Assembly: GCA_017631725.1 (NCBI GenBank)
Contig: JAGBSS010000158.1
Coordinates: 1 to 15,996, forward strand
Direction of reading: 5' to 3'
Source of the DNA: Clostridia bacterium
GTDB taxonomy: Bacteria; Bacillota; Clostridia; Christensenellales; Borkfalkiaceae
Length of the DNA: 15,996 nt
Each line of letters starts with the position of its first letter. The first letter of the stretch is position 1. The position numbers were made by a program, and so were the translations under genes. The notes below the pieces were generated by a model. That model made no database searches and was not told the origin of the DNA. It saw nothing but the letters and a program-made list of their open reading frames with translations. Positions 7,962-14,102 of the stretch are shown piece after piece.

Positions 7962-7990
7962 TTGCGAGATGCGTTGCAATTTGGTATAAT
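7962..7990 (+). promoter_or_regulatory. Promoter of the ecf-truA operon, predicted leaderless
   Basis: TTGCGA (7962-7967) and TATAAT (7985-7990) have 17-bp spacing. The TGG before the -10 gives an extended -10 element. Transcription should begin at about 7997, one base before the ecfA1 ATG at 7998, and no Shine-Dalgarno is present. Confidence 0.6.
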
Positions 7991-7997
7991 ATCATCT

Positions 7998-8819
7998 ATG
8001 GCACAAATTTTACTTGAAAACGTATCTTTTTCATACGATAAAAACCACAATGCGTTAAATAACGTATCTTTATCTATTGAAAAAGGGGAATACGTTGCAA
8101 TTTTAGGGCATAACGGCAGTGGAAAAAGCACACTCGCAAAGCTTTTAAACGGGCTTATAACCGCAAATTCTGGAAATATGGAAATTTGTGGTCTTTCCCC
8201 ATTTGAAAAGAAAAATTTATTTGAAATCAGAAAAAAAGTGGGTGTAATTTTCCAAAATCCGGACAATCAATTAGTCGCTTCTATTGTAGAAGACGACGTG
8301 GCTTTTGGTCCGGAAAATTTGGGCGTTAAAAGAGATGAAATTGCTAAAAGAATAGATTTTGCTCTTTCAAGCGTTAATATGTTAGATTTTAAAAAATCTT
8401 CTCCTACAAGGCTTTCTGGTGGTCAAAAACAACGCATTGCAATTGCAGGTGTTTTAGCATTGCAACCACAAGTTTTAGTGTTAGATGAATCTACTTCTAT
8501 GCTTGACCCAAGGGGTAGGGAAGAAGTGCTTTCGGTAGTAAAAAAATTAAACGAAAGTGGCGTTACGGTAATTGCCATAACACATTATATGGATGAAGCG
8601 GTAGAAGCCGATAAAATTTACGTTTTAAGTGGCGGAGAAGTTGTTTGTTCAGGCACTCCAAATCAAGTTTTTGCAGAGAAAAAAGCATTAGAAATTGCAG
8701 GGCTTGAACTTCCACTTTCACAAAAAATAGCAAACCAACTTAAGCAAAACGGAATACCTATGGAGCAAGACGTTTTAACGGAAAATTCTTTATTGGAGGG
8801 GCTATGCAAGTTGTTGTAA
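7998..8819 (+). CDS. ecfA1: Energy-coupling factor transporter ATP-binding protein EcfA1
   Basis: A 273-aa ATPase of the ECF module that energizes vitamin or metal uptake through interchangeable S-components. It has Walker A GHNGSGKS at 37-44, Q-loop Gln86 in FQNPDNQ (the family's typical sequence), LSGGQ at 139-143, Walker B VLVLDE at 159-164 and switch His196. The ATG at 7998 is preferred over an in-frame ATG at 7962, because the family begins at MAQILLENVSFSY and the longer form would read through the promoter's -35 and -10 boxes. It overlaps ecfA2 by 16 nt. The context ecfA1-ecfA2-ecfT-truA-rplM-rpsI is the usual Firmicute order. Confidence 0.94.
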   Translation: MAQILLENVSFSYDKNHNALNNVSLSIEKGEYVAILGHNGSGKSTLAKLLNGLITANSGNMEICGLSPFEKKNLFEIRKKVGVIFQNPDNQLVASIVEDDVAFGPENLGVKRDEIAKRIDFALSSVNMLDFKKSSPTRLSGGQKQRIAIAGVLALQPQVLVLDESTSMLDPRGREEVLSVVKKLNESGVTVIAITHYMDEAVEADKIYVLSGGEVVCSGTPNQVFAEKKALEIAGLELPLSQKIANQLKQNGIPMEQDVLTENSLLEGLCKLL

Positions 8820-9679
8820 AAAACCTTAATTACACGTATAGCAAAAACTCTAAAAGTGTTGCGGTTAAGGCGTTAAAAGGTATAAATTTAACCATTGAAG
8901 AAGGGGAATTTTTTGGCATTATTGGTGAAACGGGTAGTGGAAAATCTACCTTTATTCAACACCTTAACGGACTTATTAAAACGACTAAAGAAGACTGTGA
9001 GTGCTTAAAAATAGGCGAGTTTGACCTTACGGAAAAAAAGTGTAATTATAAAAAATTGCGTTCTAAAGTGGGTATGGTTTTCCAATATCCAGAGTATCAA
9101 CTTTTTGCCGAAACGGTAGAAGCAGACGTTATGTTTGGGCTTAAAAATTGTAAGCCGGAAATGACTGAAGAAGAAAAGAGTTCGGCAGTAAAAAAAGCAT
9201 TAGAATTAGTAGGTCTAAACTACTATGAAATAAAGGACAAGTCTCCATTTGAACTTTCCGGTGGACAAAAAAGAAGGGTGGCAATAGCAGGTGTTTTAGT
9301 GTTAGAGCCAGAAGTTTTAATTTTAGATGAACCCGCCGCCGGTTTAGACCCAAAAGGTAAGAGAGAATTATTAAAACTTTTAAAAGAAATTCACGGCAAA
9401 ACCGTTAAAACAACGGTTATTGTTTCTCACGATATGAATTTAATTATGGAAGAGTGCGACAAAGTTGCTTTATTCCATAAGGGCAACGTTGCCAAAGTAG
9501 ATGCTCCTGAAAATATTTTTAAGGATAAAGAATTGGTTTCGTTATGTGGGTTAAAATTCCCGCTTACCGCAAGCCTTTATCACGCTTTAAAAGAAAAGGG
9601 AGTAAGCCTTAAAACAAATTTAAAGGTGGAAAATTTTATTAAAGCCGTAACTGAATATTACAAGGGGGAACAAAGATGA
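8804..9679 (+). CDS. ecfA2: Energy-coupling factor transporter ATP-binding protein EcfA2
   Basis: The second ATPase of the ECF heterodimer, 291 aa. Walker A is GETGSGKS at 41-48, the Q-loop is Gln94 in FQYPEYQLF (the family's aromatic variant), LSGGQ is at 151-155, Walker B VLILDE at 171-176 and switch His209. The start is set by a strong GGAGGGG element a few bases before the ATG, inside the last codons of ecfA1. The stop overlaps ecfT as ATGA. EcfA1 and EcfA2 pair to form the two ATP sites that drive EcfT and S-component toppling. Confidence 0.94.
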   Translation: MQVVVKNLNYTYSKNSKSVAVKALKGINLTIEEGEFFGIIGETGSGKSTFIQHLNGLIKTTKEDCECLKIGEFDLTEKKCNYKKLRSKVGMVFQYPEYQLFAETVEADVMFGLKNCKPEMTEEEKSSAVKKALELVGLNYYEIKDKSPFELSGGQKRRVAIAGVLVLEPEVLILDEPAAGLDPKGKRELLKLLKEIHGKTVKTTVIVSHDMNLIMEECDKVALFHKGNVAKVDAPENIFKDKELVSLCGLKFPLTASLYHALKEKGVSLKTNLKVENFIKAVTEYYKGEQR

Positions 9680-10503
9680 AAGACGTAGCCTTTGGTCAAT
9701 ATTTCCCTTCTAATTCGGTAATTCACAAAATGAATCCGGCAATTAAATTATTGCTTGCAATTGCATTTATAGTTGCCGTATTTTTAGTGCGTGCCTTCCA
9801 CTTTTTAGGGTTTGGGGTTTGTTTTGCATTTTTAATTTCAGTGACTATAATTGCAAAAATTCCTTTTTCTAAAATGTTAAAAAGTATAAAGGCAATTTTG
9901 TTCTTTATAATTTTCTCGGCAGTAATACAAATATTTTTCAATAAAAAAGGCACTCCGCTTTGGGAAAACGGGTTTATAACAGACGTTGCTCTTTTAAACG
10001 CAGGATACATTATAGTTAGAATAACCTTGGTGGTTTTGGGGGCATCGCTTTTAACCTTTACCACTTCTCCTGTAGAACTTGCAGACGGAATAGAAGTTTT
10101 ATTAACTCCGTTAAAGTTGGTAAAATTCCCCGTGCACGAGTTTGCGTTAATTATGAGTATTGCCTTAAGATTTATTCCAACCCTTTTAGATGAAACGGAC
10201 AGAATTATAAAAGCACAAAAGGCAAGGGGTGCAGATTTTGAAAGCGGTAACGTTTTTAAAAGAATAAAAGCATTAGTTCCCGTGCTAATTCCACTTTTAA
10301 TTAGTTCGTTTAGAAGGGCAGATGAACTTGCAGATGCAATGGATGCACGTTGTTATGCAGGTAGCAAAAATAGAACGAGATATAAAAAGTTAGAAGTTGC
10401 CTTTAAAGACGTGTTTGCTATTATTGTAATGGCAGGATTAATAACGGCTGTGGTATTTTTAAACAAATTCAACTTAATACCATATCTTGCGGCGGTGGTA
10501 TAA
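9676..10503 (+). CDS. ecfT: Energy-coupling factor transporter transmembrane protein EcfT
   Basis: A 275-aa integral membrane scaffold linking the EcfA ATPases to S-components. Hydrophobic segments are seen at about 22-60, 68-88, 108-127, 153-170 and 244-264. The two coupling motifs that contact the ATPases are recognisable: ARG at 183-185 in QKARGADF, and the variant ARC at 224-226 in DAMDARCY. The start overlaps ecfA2 by 4 nt and has an AAGGGGG site. The stop overlaps truA by 1 nt (TAATG). No S-component gene is in the window, as expected for a shared, group II module. Confidence 0.92.
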   Translation: MKDVAFGQYFPSNSVIHKMNPAIKLLLAIAFIVAVFLVRAFHFLGFGVCFAFLISVTIIAKIPFSKMLKSIKAILFFIIFSAVIQIFFNKKGTPLWENGFITDVALLNAGYIIVRITLVVLGASLLTFTTSPVELADGIEVLLTPLKLVKFPVHEFALIMSIALRFIPTLLDETDRIIKAQKARGADFESGNVFKRIKALVPVLIPLLISSFRRADELADAMDARCYAGSKNRTRYKKLEVAFKDVFAIIVMAGLITAVVFLNKFNLIPYLAAVV

Positions 10504-11240
10504 TGAAAGTAAAATTAGTTATATCATACGATGGAACGGATTATAGTGGTTGGCAAGTTCAACCAAATAAAAACACCATACAAGGACAGTTAGAAAGTGC
10601 AATTTTTTCACTTACGGGTGAAAAGGTGCGTGTGACAGGTAGCGGAAGAACAGATGCCGGCGTTCACGCAGAAAGGCAAGTTGCTTGCTTTAACGTTAAA
10701 ACGGAAAGTATACCTGCGGAAAAATATTATTTAGCCTTAAACACAATTTTACCGCCAGACGTAAAGGTAATTGAAAGCAGTTTAATAGAAGAAGACTTTC
10801 ACCCTGTAAAGTGTGCAAAGAAAAAAACTTACGTTTATTCCTTTTATTTATCTAACGTAGAATTACCTTTAAAAGAAAGGTATGCCGTAAAAATTTCACA
10901 AGATTTAAACTTATCAGAAATGCAGGCGGCGGCAAGGTTAATAGAAGGGGAGCACGATTTTAAGGCTTTTTGTTCAAGCGGATCAAGTGTGTTAACTACT
11001 GTTAGGGAAATTTACTCGGTAAAAATAGAAAAGGTGGAAAACGACCTTAAAATTTACGTAACGGGAAACGGGTTTTTATATAATATGGTTAGAATAATTT
11101 GCGGAACTCTTTTAAAAATTGGAGAAGGCAAGTTAGATAAAAACGTTATTTTAGAAATGTTTAAAAATTTAAAGAGAGAAAGGGGTGGAAGAACTCTTCC
11201 GGCAAAAGCACTTAAACTTTTAAACGTAGAATACCGGTAA
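10503..11240 (+). CDS. truA: tRNA pseudouridine(38-40) synthase TruA
   Basis: This 245-aa cytosolic enzyme isomerizes uridines 38-40 in the tRNA anticodon stem. The N-terminus has the family form YDGTDYSGWQ (9-18), then TIQGQLE. The catalytic aspartate is Asp51 in GRTDAGVHA. FLYNMVR near 196-202 is the C-terminal active-site motif. The start overlaps the ecfT stop by one base, so it is coupled to the ECF operon, its normal partner in Firmicutes. No clear terminator follows, so some transcription may continue into rplM-rpsI. Confidence 0.96.
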   Translation: MKVKLVISYDGTDYSGWQVQPNKNTIQGQLESAIFSLTGEKVRVTGSGRTDAGVHAERQVACFNVKTESIPAEKYYLALNTILPPDVKVIESSLIEEDFHPVKCAKKKTYVYSFYLSNVELPLKERYAVKISQDLNLSEMQAAARLIEGEHDFKAFCSSGSSVLTTVREIYSVKIEKVENDLKIYVTGNGFLYNMVRIICGTLLKIGEGKLDKNVILEMFKNLKRERGGRTLPAKALKLLNVEYR

Positions 11241-11285
11241 AATAGTGTTTAAGAAATTTTTAACCACAATATATAGTGAAATAGC

Positions 11286-11333
11286 AAAAAAACGTAAAAA
11301 ATAATATAAAAATAGTTAAAAAAAGCAAAAAAA
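11286..11333 (+). promoter_or_regulatory. Phased A-tracts upstream of the rplM promoter
   Basis: Five A-runs lie at 11286-11292, 11296-11301, 11308-11312, 11318-11324 and 11327-11333. The centres are about 9.5, 11.5, 11 and 9 bp apart, near one helical turn. The last run ends 3 bp before the -35 box, in the position of an UP element. Confidence 0.55.
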
Positions 11334-11336
11334 CAC

Positions 11337-11366
11337 TTGACTTTTTGCTTGGTAATAATTTAATAT
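11337..11366 (+). promoter_or_regulatory. Promoter of rplM-rpsI
   Basis: TTGACT (11337-11342) is followed after 18 bp by TAATAT (11361-11366). An overlapping TATAAT at 11364-11369 would need a 21-bp spacer, so the first reading is preferred. The leader to the rplM ATG is about 110 nt. Confidence 0.6.
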
Positions 11367-11372
11367 AATTAA

Positions 11373-11440
11373 GCGTTTATAAGGGAAATTATGCGGTGGG
11401 TAGCCCCCCACTGTCCTAAAATTCGTGTTTAAAGGTTAAT
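11373..11440 (+). ncRNA. Candidate L13-type ribosomal protein leader
   Basis: The leader can form a stem CGGTGGG/CCCACTG (from 11394, loop TAGCCC), extended by AGGG/TCCT across an asymmetric internal loop. A second weak stem TTAAAG/CTTTAA lies downstream. A leader family upstream of rplM-rpsI in low-GC Gram-positives (L13_leader in Rfam) is known and thought to mediate autoregulation. No intrinsic terminator is seen between the structure and the ATG, so any control would be at translation or stability. Assignment rests on position and foldability, not on a model search. Confidence 0.55.
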
Positions 11441-11484
11441 AATTTTCTTTAAAAACTCACAAAAACTTAAGGAGACATATTAAA

Positions 11485-11916
11485 ATGAAAACTTATATGG
11501 CACACGCAGATAACGTTGTCAGAAAGTGGTTCGTGGTAGATGCAGAAGGTATGGTTTTAGGTCGTTTAGCATCTAAAGTTGCTGCTATTCTTCGTGGCAA
11601 AAACAAGCCTACTTTTACCCCAAACGTAGACACTGGCGATTTTGTTATCGTATTAAATTGTGATAAAGTAGTTTTAACAGGTAAAAAATTAGAAAAGAAG
11701 TATTATAGATATCACACCGGTCACATTGGCGGTTTAAAATCTATACAATATAAAACTCTTATGGAAAACAAGGCAGACGTTGCCGTTTACGAAGCAGTTA
11801 AGGGAATGCTTCCTAAAAACTCTCTCGGTAGATCTATGCTCACCAAACTCAAAGTTTATAGGGGAGCAGAACACAACCATCAGGCTCAAAAGCCCGAAGT
11901 TCTTAAATTAGTTTAG
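11485..11916 (+). CDS. rplM: 50S ribosomal protein L13
   Basis: A 143-aa large-subunit protein at family length. It has the N-terminal [17 protein letters not shown] segment and the family signature near 105-127 ([11 protein letters not shown], then LKVYRGAEH). The AAGGAG site is well placed. It is followed 11 nt later by rpsI, its universal partner. Expression probably depends on the upstream promoter with phased A-tracts and on the candidate leader RNA. Confidence 0.98.
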   Translation: MKTYMAHADNVVRKWFVVDAEGMVLGRLASKVAAILRGKNKPTFTPNVDTGDFVIVLNCDKVVLTGKKLEKKYYRYHTGHIGGLKSIQYKTLMENKADVAVYEAVKGMLPKNSLGRSMLTKLKVYRGAEHNHQAQKPEVLKLV

Positions 11917-11927
11917 GGGTGTGAATT

Positions 11928-12341
11928 ATGGCAAAAGTTACGTCTAAAAAGAAAATTCAATATTGGGGAACGGGCAGAAGAAAAAAGGCAATCGCAAGGG
12001 TACGCCTTCTTCCTACCGGTGATGGTCAAATTGTAATAAACGGCAAAAGTTTAGATCAATATTTTGGTCTTGACACCTTAAAGTTTATTGTAAATCAACC
12101 ATTAGTATTAACTGAAACTTCCGCTAAATACGACGTTATTGTTAACGTAACAGGTGGTGGTTTTACAGGCCAAGCAGGTGCAATTCGCCACGGTATTTCT
12201 CGTGCTTTATTACAAGCAGAACCAGAAACAAGAGCAGCGCTTAAAAAAGCAGGTTTCTTAACTAGAGACTCCAGAATGAAGGAAAGAAAGAAATATGGCT
12301 TAAAGAAAGCACGTCGTGCTCCACAATTCTCAAAGAGATAA
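11928..12341 (+). CDS. rpsI: 30S ribosomal protein S9
   Basis: A 137-aa small-subunit protein. [14 protein letters not shown] at about 12-25 and the [19 protein letters not shown] block are the family core. The basic C-terminal tail ends RRAPQFSKR, and its final residues reach toward P-site tRNA in the ribosome. An AGGGGTG element precedes the ATG. It is co-transcribed with rplM and ends before a strong terminator at 12382. Confidence 0.98.
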   Translation: MAKVTSKKKIQYWGTGRRKKAIARVRLLPTGDGQIVINGKSLDQYFGLDTLKFIVNQPLVLTETSAKYDVIVNVTGGGFTGQAGAIRHGISRALLQAEPETRAALKKAGFLTRDSRMKERKKYGLKKARRAPQFSKR

Positions 12342-12381
12342 TTTACGAAAGCATATTTGGAGAAAGTTATCAACAAAAATC

Positions 12382-12413
12382 AAAAAGACAGGTTTTTATA
12401 CCTGTCTTTTTTT
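12382..12413 (+). terminator. Terminator of rplM-rpsI
   Basis: AAAAAGACAGG (12382-12392) and CCTGTCTTTTT pair as an 11-bp perfect stem with an 8-nt loop, and the T-run continues to 12413. It marks the left edge of the small accessory island. Confidence 0.88.
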
Positions 12414-12424
12414 GTTTTGAAAAA

Positions 12425-12637
12425 TCAAAACTCCTCTATTCCTAAAATATAGTCGGATTTCACATCAAGAACTTTGCACAGTTTGGCAAAAGTGTCAAGT
12501 GCGGGAAAAATGTCCTCACACATATATTTGGATACCGTTTGAAAGGATACACCTATTTGTTTTGCTATTTCTTTTTGTGTTAGATTGCTTTGTTTAATTG
12601 ATTCTCTTAATCTTGATTGTATAGTTTGTAAATCCAT
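12425..12637 (-). CDS. Small Xre-family transcriptional regulator
   Basis: A 70-aa protein that is essentially one cI/Cro-type helix-turn-helix domain: LTQKEIAKQIG (19-29) is the first HTH helix and turn, SFQTVSKYM (31-39) the recognition helix, and SDYILGI closes the fold. There is no extra sensing domain. A GGTGGTG element precedes the ATG by 7 nt. It is divergent from the 59-aa protein gene, and the shared 95-bp gap holds a long inverted repeat, so it probably represses both directions. Its Asp-Val pair uses GAT-GTG, unlike core genes of this window. Confidence 0.9.
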   Translation of the reverse strand: MDLQTIQSRLRESIKQSNLTQKEIAKQIGVSFQTVSKYMCEDIFPALDTFAKLCKVLDVKSDYILGIEEF

Positions 12638-12665
12638 AAATTATCACCACCCTTACGATATTATT

Positions 12666-12712
12666 CTCGCATAATGTACGACAAAATACTTGACAATCGT
12701 ATATTATGCGAG
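12666..12712. promoter_or_regulatory. 16-bp inverted repeat, likely Xre operator
   Basis: CTCGCATAATGTACGA (12666-12681) faces TCGTATATTATGCGAG (12697-12712): 15 of 16 positions are complementary, with the outer 10 perfect and a 15-bp spacer. It brackets the -35 box of the rightward promoter and covers most of its spacer. A partial third copy (CGATATTAT) lies at 12656-12664 towards xre. This is the usual arrangement for an autoregulating divergent repressor. Confidence 0.65.
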
Positions 12713-12719
12713 TTATAAT
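12690..12719 (+). promoter_or_regulatory. Promoter of the LITAF-like gene and lipoprotein gene
   Basis: TTGACA (12690-12695) and TATAAT (12714-12719) are consensus boxes with 18-bp spacing. The expected start is near 12726. Consensus boxes inside an operator fit a strong promoter normally held off by repression. Confidence 0.75.
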
Positions 12720-12741
12720 ATAGAAAAGGAGAATGTTAGAT

Positions 12742-12921
12742 ATGAAATGCAGTTATTGTGGAAAAGAAAATTGTAAAATTATCGAAGAGGAAAAGCCTAC
12801 GGAAACTTGGCGTGTAGTTTTAGCGGTGCTGCTTTTTCCTATTGGGTTATTGTTTTTGTTTGTAAAGGGAAAGCAAAATGTAAAATATTGCCCTGATTGT
12901 GGAAAGAAAGAAAACATTTAA
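12742..12921 (+). CDS. LITAF-like zinc-ribbon membrane-associated small protein
   Basis: A 59-aa protein. The start at 12742 is chosen over an in-frame ATG at 12733 because the AAAAGGAG element at 12724-12731 is 10 nt from the former and only 1 nt from the latter. Cys3/Cys6 (CSYC) and Cys50/Cys53 (CPDC) are two zinc knuckles; Cys11 is extra. Between them Trp23-Val41 is a hydrophobic segment broken by Pro33-Ile-Gly. Two CxxC knuckles split by a hydrophobic stretch is the LITAF-domain plan, in which the two halves form one zinc ribbon while the middle dips into the membrane. The histidine usual before the second knuckle is absent. Function is unknown; it is probably co-transcribed with the lipoprotein gene 17 nt downstream. 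Confidence 0.75.
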   Translation: MKCSYCGKENCKIIEEEKPTETWRVVLAVLLFPIGLLFLFVKGKQNVKYCPDCGKKENI

Positions 12922-12938
12922 CAAAAAAGAGGCGAAAA

Positions 12939-13313
12939 ATGAAAAAACTTTTAACATTTTTTTTAATCTGTTTATTTGTTTTAAGTGGTGTAGGATGCGC
13001 TATGAGTTCTGGTGAAGAATCAAAGCAACCCGACCTTTCTGTTAGTGATGTTACAACAAATTTAGAAACGGGCTTGAATTATTATACACTTGAAGTAAAT
13101 GGTTATGTTACAAACAATACGGTGTTTGATACAAACACCATAATTATAGAATTTACGATTTATGATGTTAACGGAGTGATACTTGGCACGGCGACTGATT
13201 ATGTAAACAAGGTTAGAGCAAAACAAACGGGAAGGTTTAGTTGTACATATATGGAGAAAATATCGTTAGGAAAACCAACAAGAGCCAAATTGACACGATT
13301 AACCTATAGATAA
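12939..13313 (+). CDS. FxLYD-type domain putative lipoprotein
   Basis: A 124-aa exported protein. The start at 12939 is set by AGAGG 6 nt upstream; an in-frame ATG at 12897 would add a charged tail overlapping the previous gene. Residues 1-20 form a signal peptide ending SGVGC, with Cys20 the likely lipidated residue, although Gly at -3 is atypical for a lipobox. The rest is a beta-rich domain with VNGYVTNNT, then IEFTIYDVNGVILGTA near 68-83 and a final TRAKLTRL strand, resembling FxLYD domains of surface lipoproteins. It lies in the Xre-controlled unit. All four Asn/Asp/Tyr-Val pairs use NAT-GTN, opposite to the core genes. Confidence 0.8.
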   Translation: MKKLLTFFLICLFVLSGVGCAMSSGEESKQPDLSVSDVTTNLETGLNYYTLEVNGYVTNNTVFDTNTIIIEFTIYDVNGVILGTATDYVNKVRAKQTGRFSCTYMEKISLGKPTRAKLTRLTYR

Positions 13314-13356
13314 AAATGATAACATTATGTAAAAGATAATATTTTATTTCAAACTC

Positions 13357-13390
13357 AAAACGGTGTTACATTTCGTAGCACCGTTTTTTT
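13357..13390 (+). terminator. Terminator after the lipoprotein gene
   Basis: AAAACGGTG (13357-13365) pairs with CACCGTTTT, with an inner TAC/GTA pairing, and seven or more T follow the stem. It closes the accessory island on the right. Confidence 0.85.
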
Positions 13391-13393
13391 ATA

Positions 13394-13423
13394 ACAAAAA
13401 CCCCAACCAGCAGGTTGGGGTTT
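13394..13423 (-). terminator. Terminator of the SIS-yjbQ operon, bidirectional
   Basis: AAACCCCAACC (13398-13408) and GGTTGGGGTTT (13413-13423) are an 11-bp perfect stem with an AGCA loop. On the minus strand it runs into TTTTTGTTAT just after the yjbQ-family stop codon. Confidence 0.85.
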
Positions 13424-13440
13424 AGTTTATTAGGTTTTAA

Positions 13441-14070
13441 TTATTTATCATTTCTCATTTGTTGTAAATCGAAGTGAATATCGTAAGCCTTTTCTTCATC
13501 GGTAAATTTACGGCGGGTGTCAACAACCTTTCCGTCGTTAATCTTTCTATCTTCTACGTCTTCAGTAGTACCCATAACGGTTACGTTTACTTGTCTACGG
13601 CGAGCAATAACGTGATCCCAGTCGATAAAGTAGATGTGAGCAAATAAACCAAGGTCAAGTTTGCCATCTTTAATGGTTAACGTTTCGCTTCTGCCAAAGA
13701 AAACAGAGCGGAGATGTCCATCGGTGTTCATTGAAGAATAGTCGCCAGGTTCGTTTACGTATCTGCCATATTGAGCGTGGATAGGACCTGGGTGGCGATA
13801 TTGATGTTCTTCTGCAAAGTCAGGAATCATTTTTCTCATAATATCGAGAAGGTCGTGTTGAAGATATTCAAGGTCAAACGTGTCGATATCGTGTGAACAT
13901 TCTTGAACCATTACTGAACAAGTAGTGTGATGTGAAACGATTGCAACCGTTCCGTTCTTAACGCCAGATGCTGCTACGATATCAAGAATTTCTTTTCTGA
14001 TATCGTGGAAAGTTGGTATCCAACCTCTGGATTGTAGTTCGATTTCTTTTTGAAATACTTTAAATTCCAT
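13441..14070 (-). CDS. YjbQ-family (UPF0047) protein, long form
   Basis: A 209-aa member of the YjbQ/UPF0047 family. The start at 14070 is chosen over 14100 because AGGAG lies about 5 nt upstream, and because MEFKVFQKEIELQS then aligns with the second copy at 15678. The signature SHHTTCSVMVQE is at 46-57, HPGP at 93-96, HLRSVFFG at 119-126 and a GxLDLGLF segment at about 136-143. E. coli YjbQ has been reported to have weak secondary thiamine-phosphate synthase activity, but the physiological reaction is unsettled. Typical members are about 130-140 aa. This one has extra residues at about 97-115 and a charged tail of about 40 residues after VTVMG. It lies 32 nt downstream of the SIS gene and is co-transcribed with it. 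Confidence 0.88.
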   Translation of the reverse strand: MEFKVFQKEIELQSRGWIPTFHDIRKEILDIVAASGVKNGTVAIVSHHTTCSVMVQECSHDIDTFDLEYLQHDLLDIMRKMIPDFAEEHQYRHPGPIHAQYGRYVNEPGDYSSMNTDGHLRSVFFGRSETLTIKDGKLDLGLFAHIYFIDWDHVIARRRQVNVTVMGTTEDVEDRKINDGKVVDTRRKFTDEEKAYDIHFDLQQMRNDK

Positions 14071-14102
14071 AATATACTCCTTTAAAAAGCGTTTTCGCAA
14101 TA

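Noticed and set aside
11241..11285. Terminator after truA
   Set aside because: GTTTAAGAAATTTTTAACC has only a few weak A-T pairs and no T-run, so no terminator is called.
12095..12376. 93-codon minus-strand open frame over rpsI
   Set aside because: It is antisense to rpsI, has no ribosome site or recognisable motif, and starts within the rpsI terminator region.
14089..14098. GCGTTTTCGC palindrome between the SIS and yjbQ-family genes, possible operator
   Set aside because: It is a short intra-operon element, and the similar ACGCT upstream of the SIS gene lacks the second half; too short to support a shared site.
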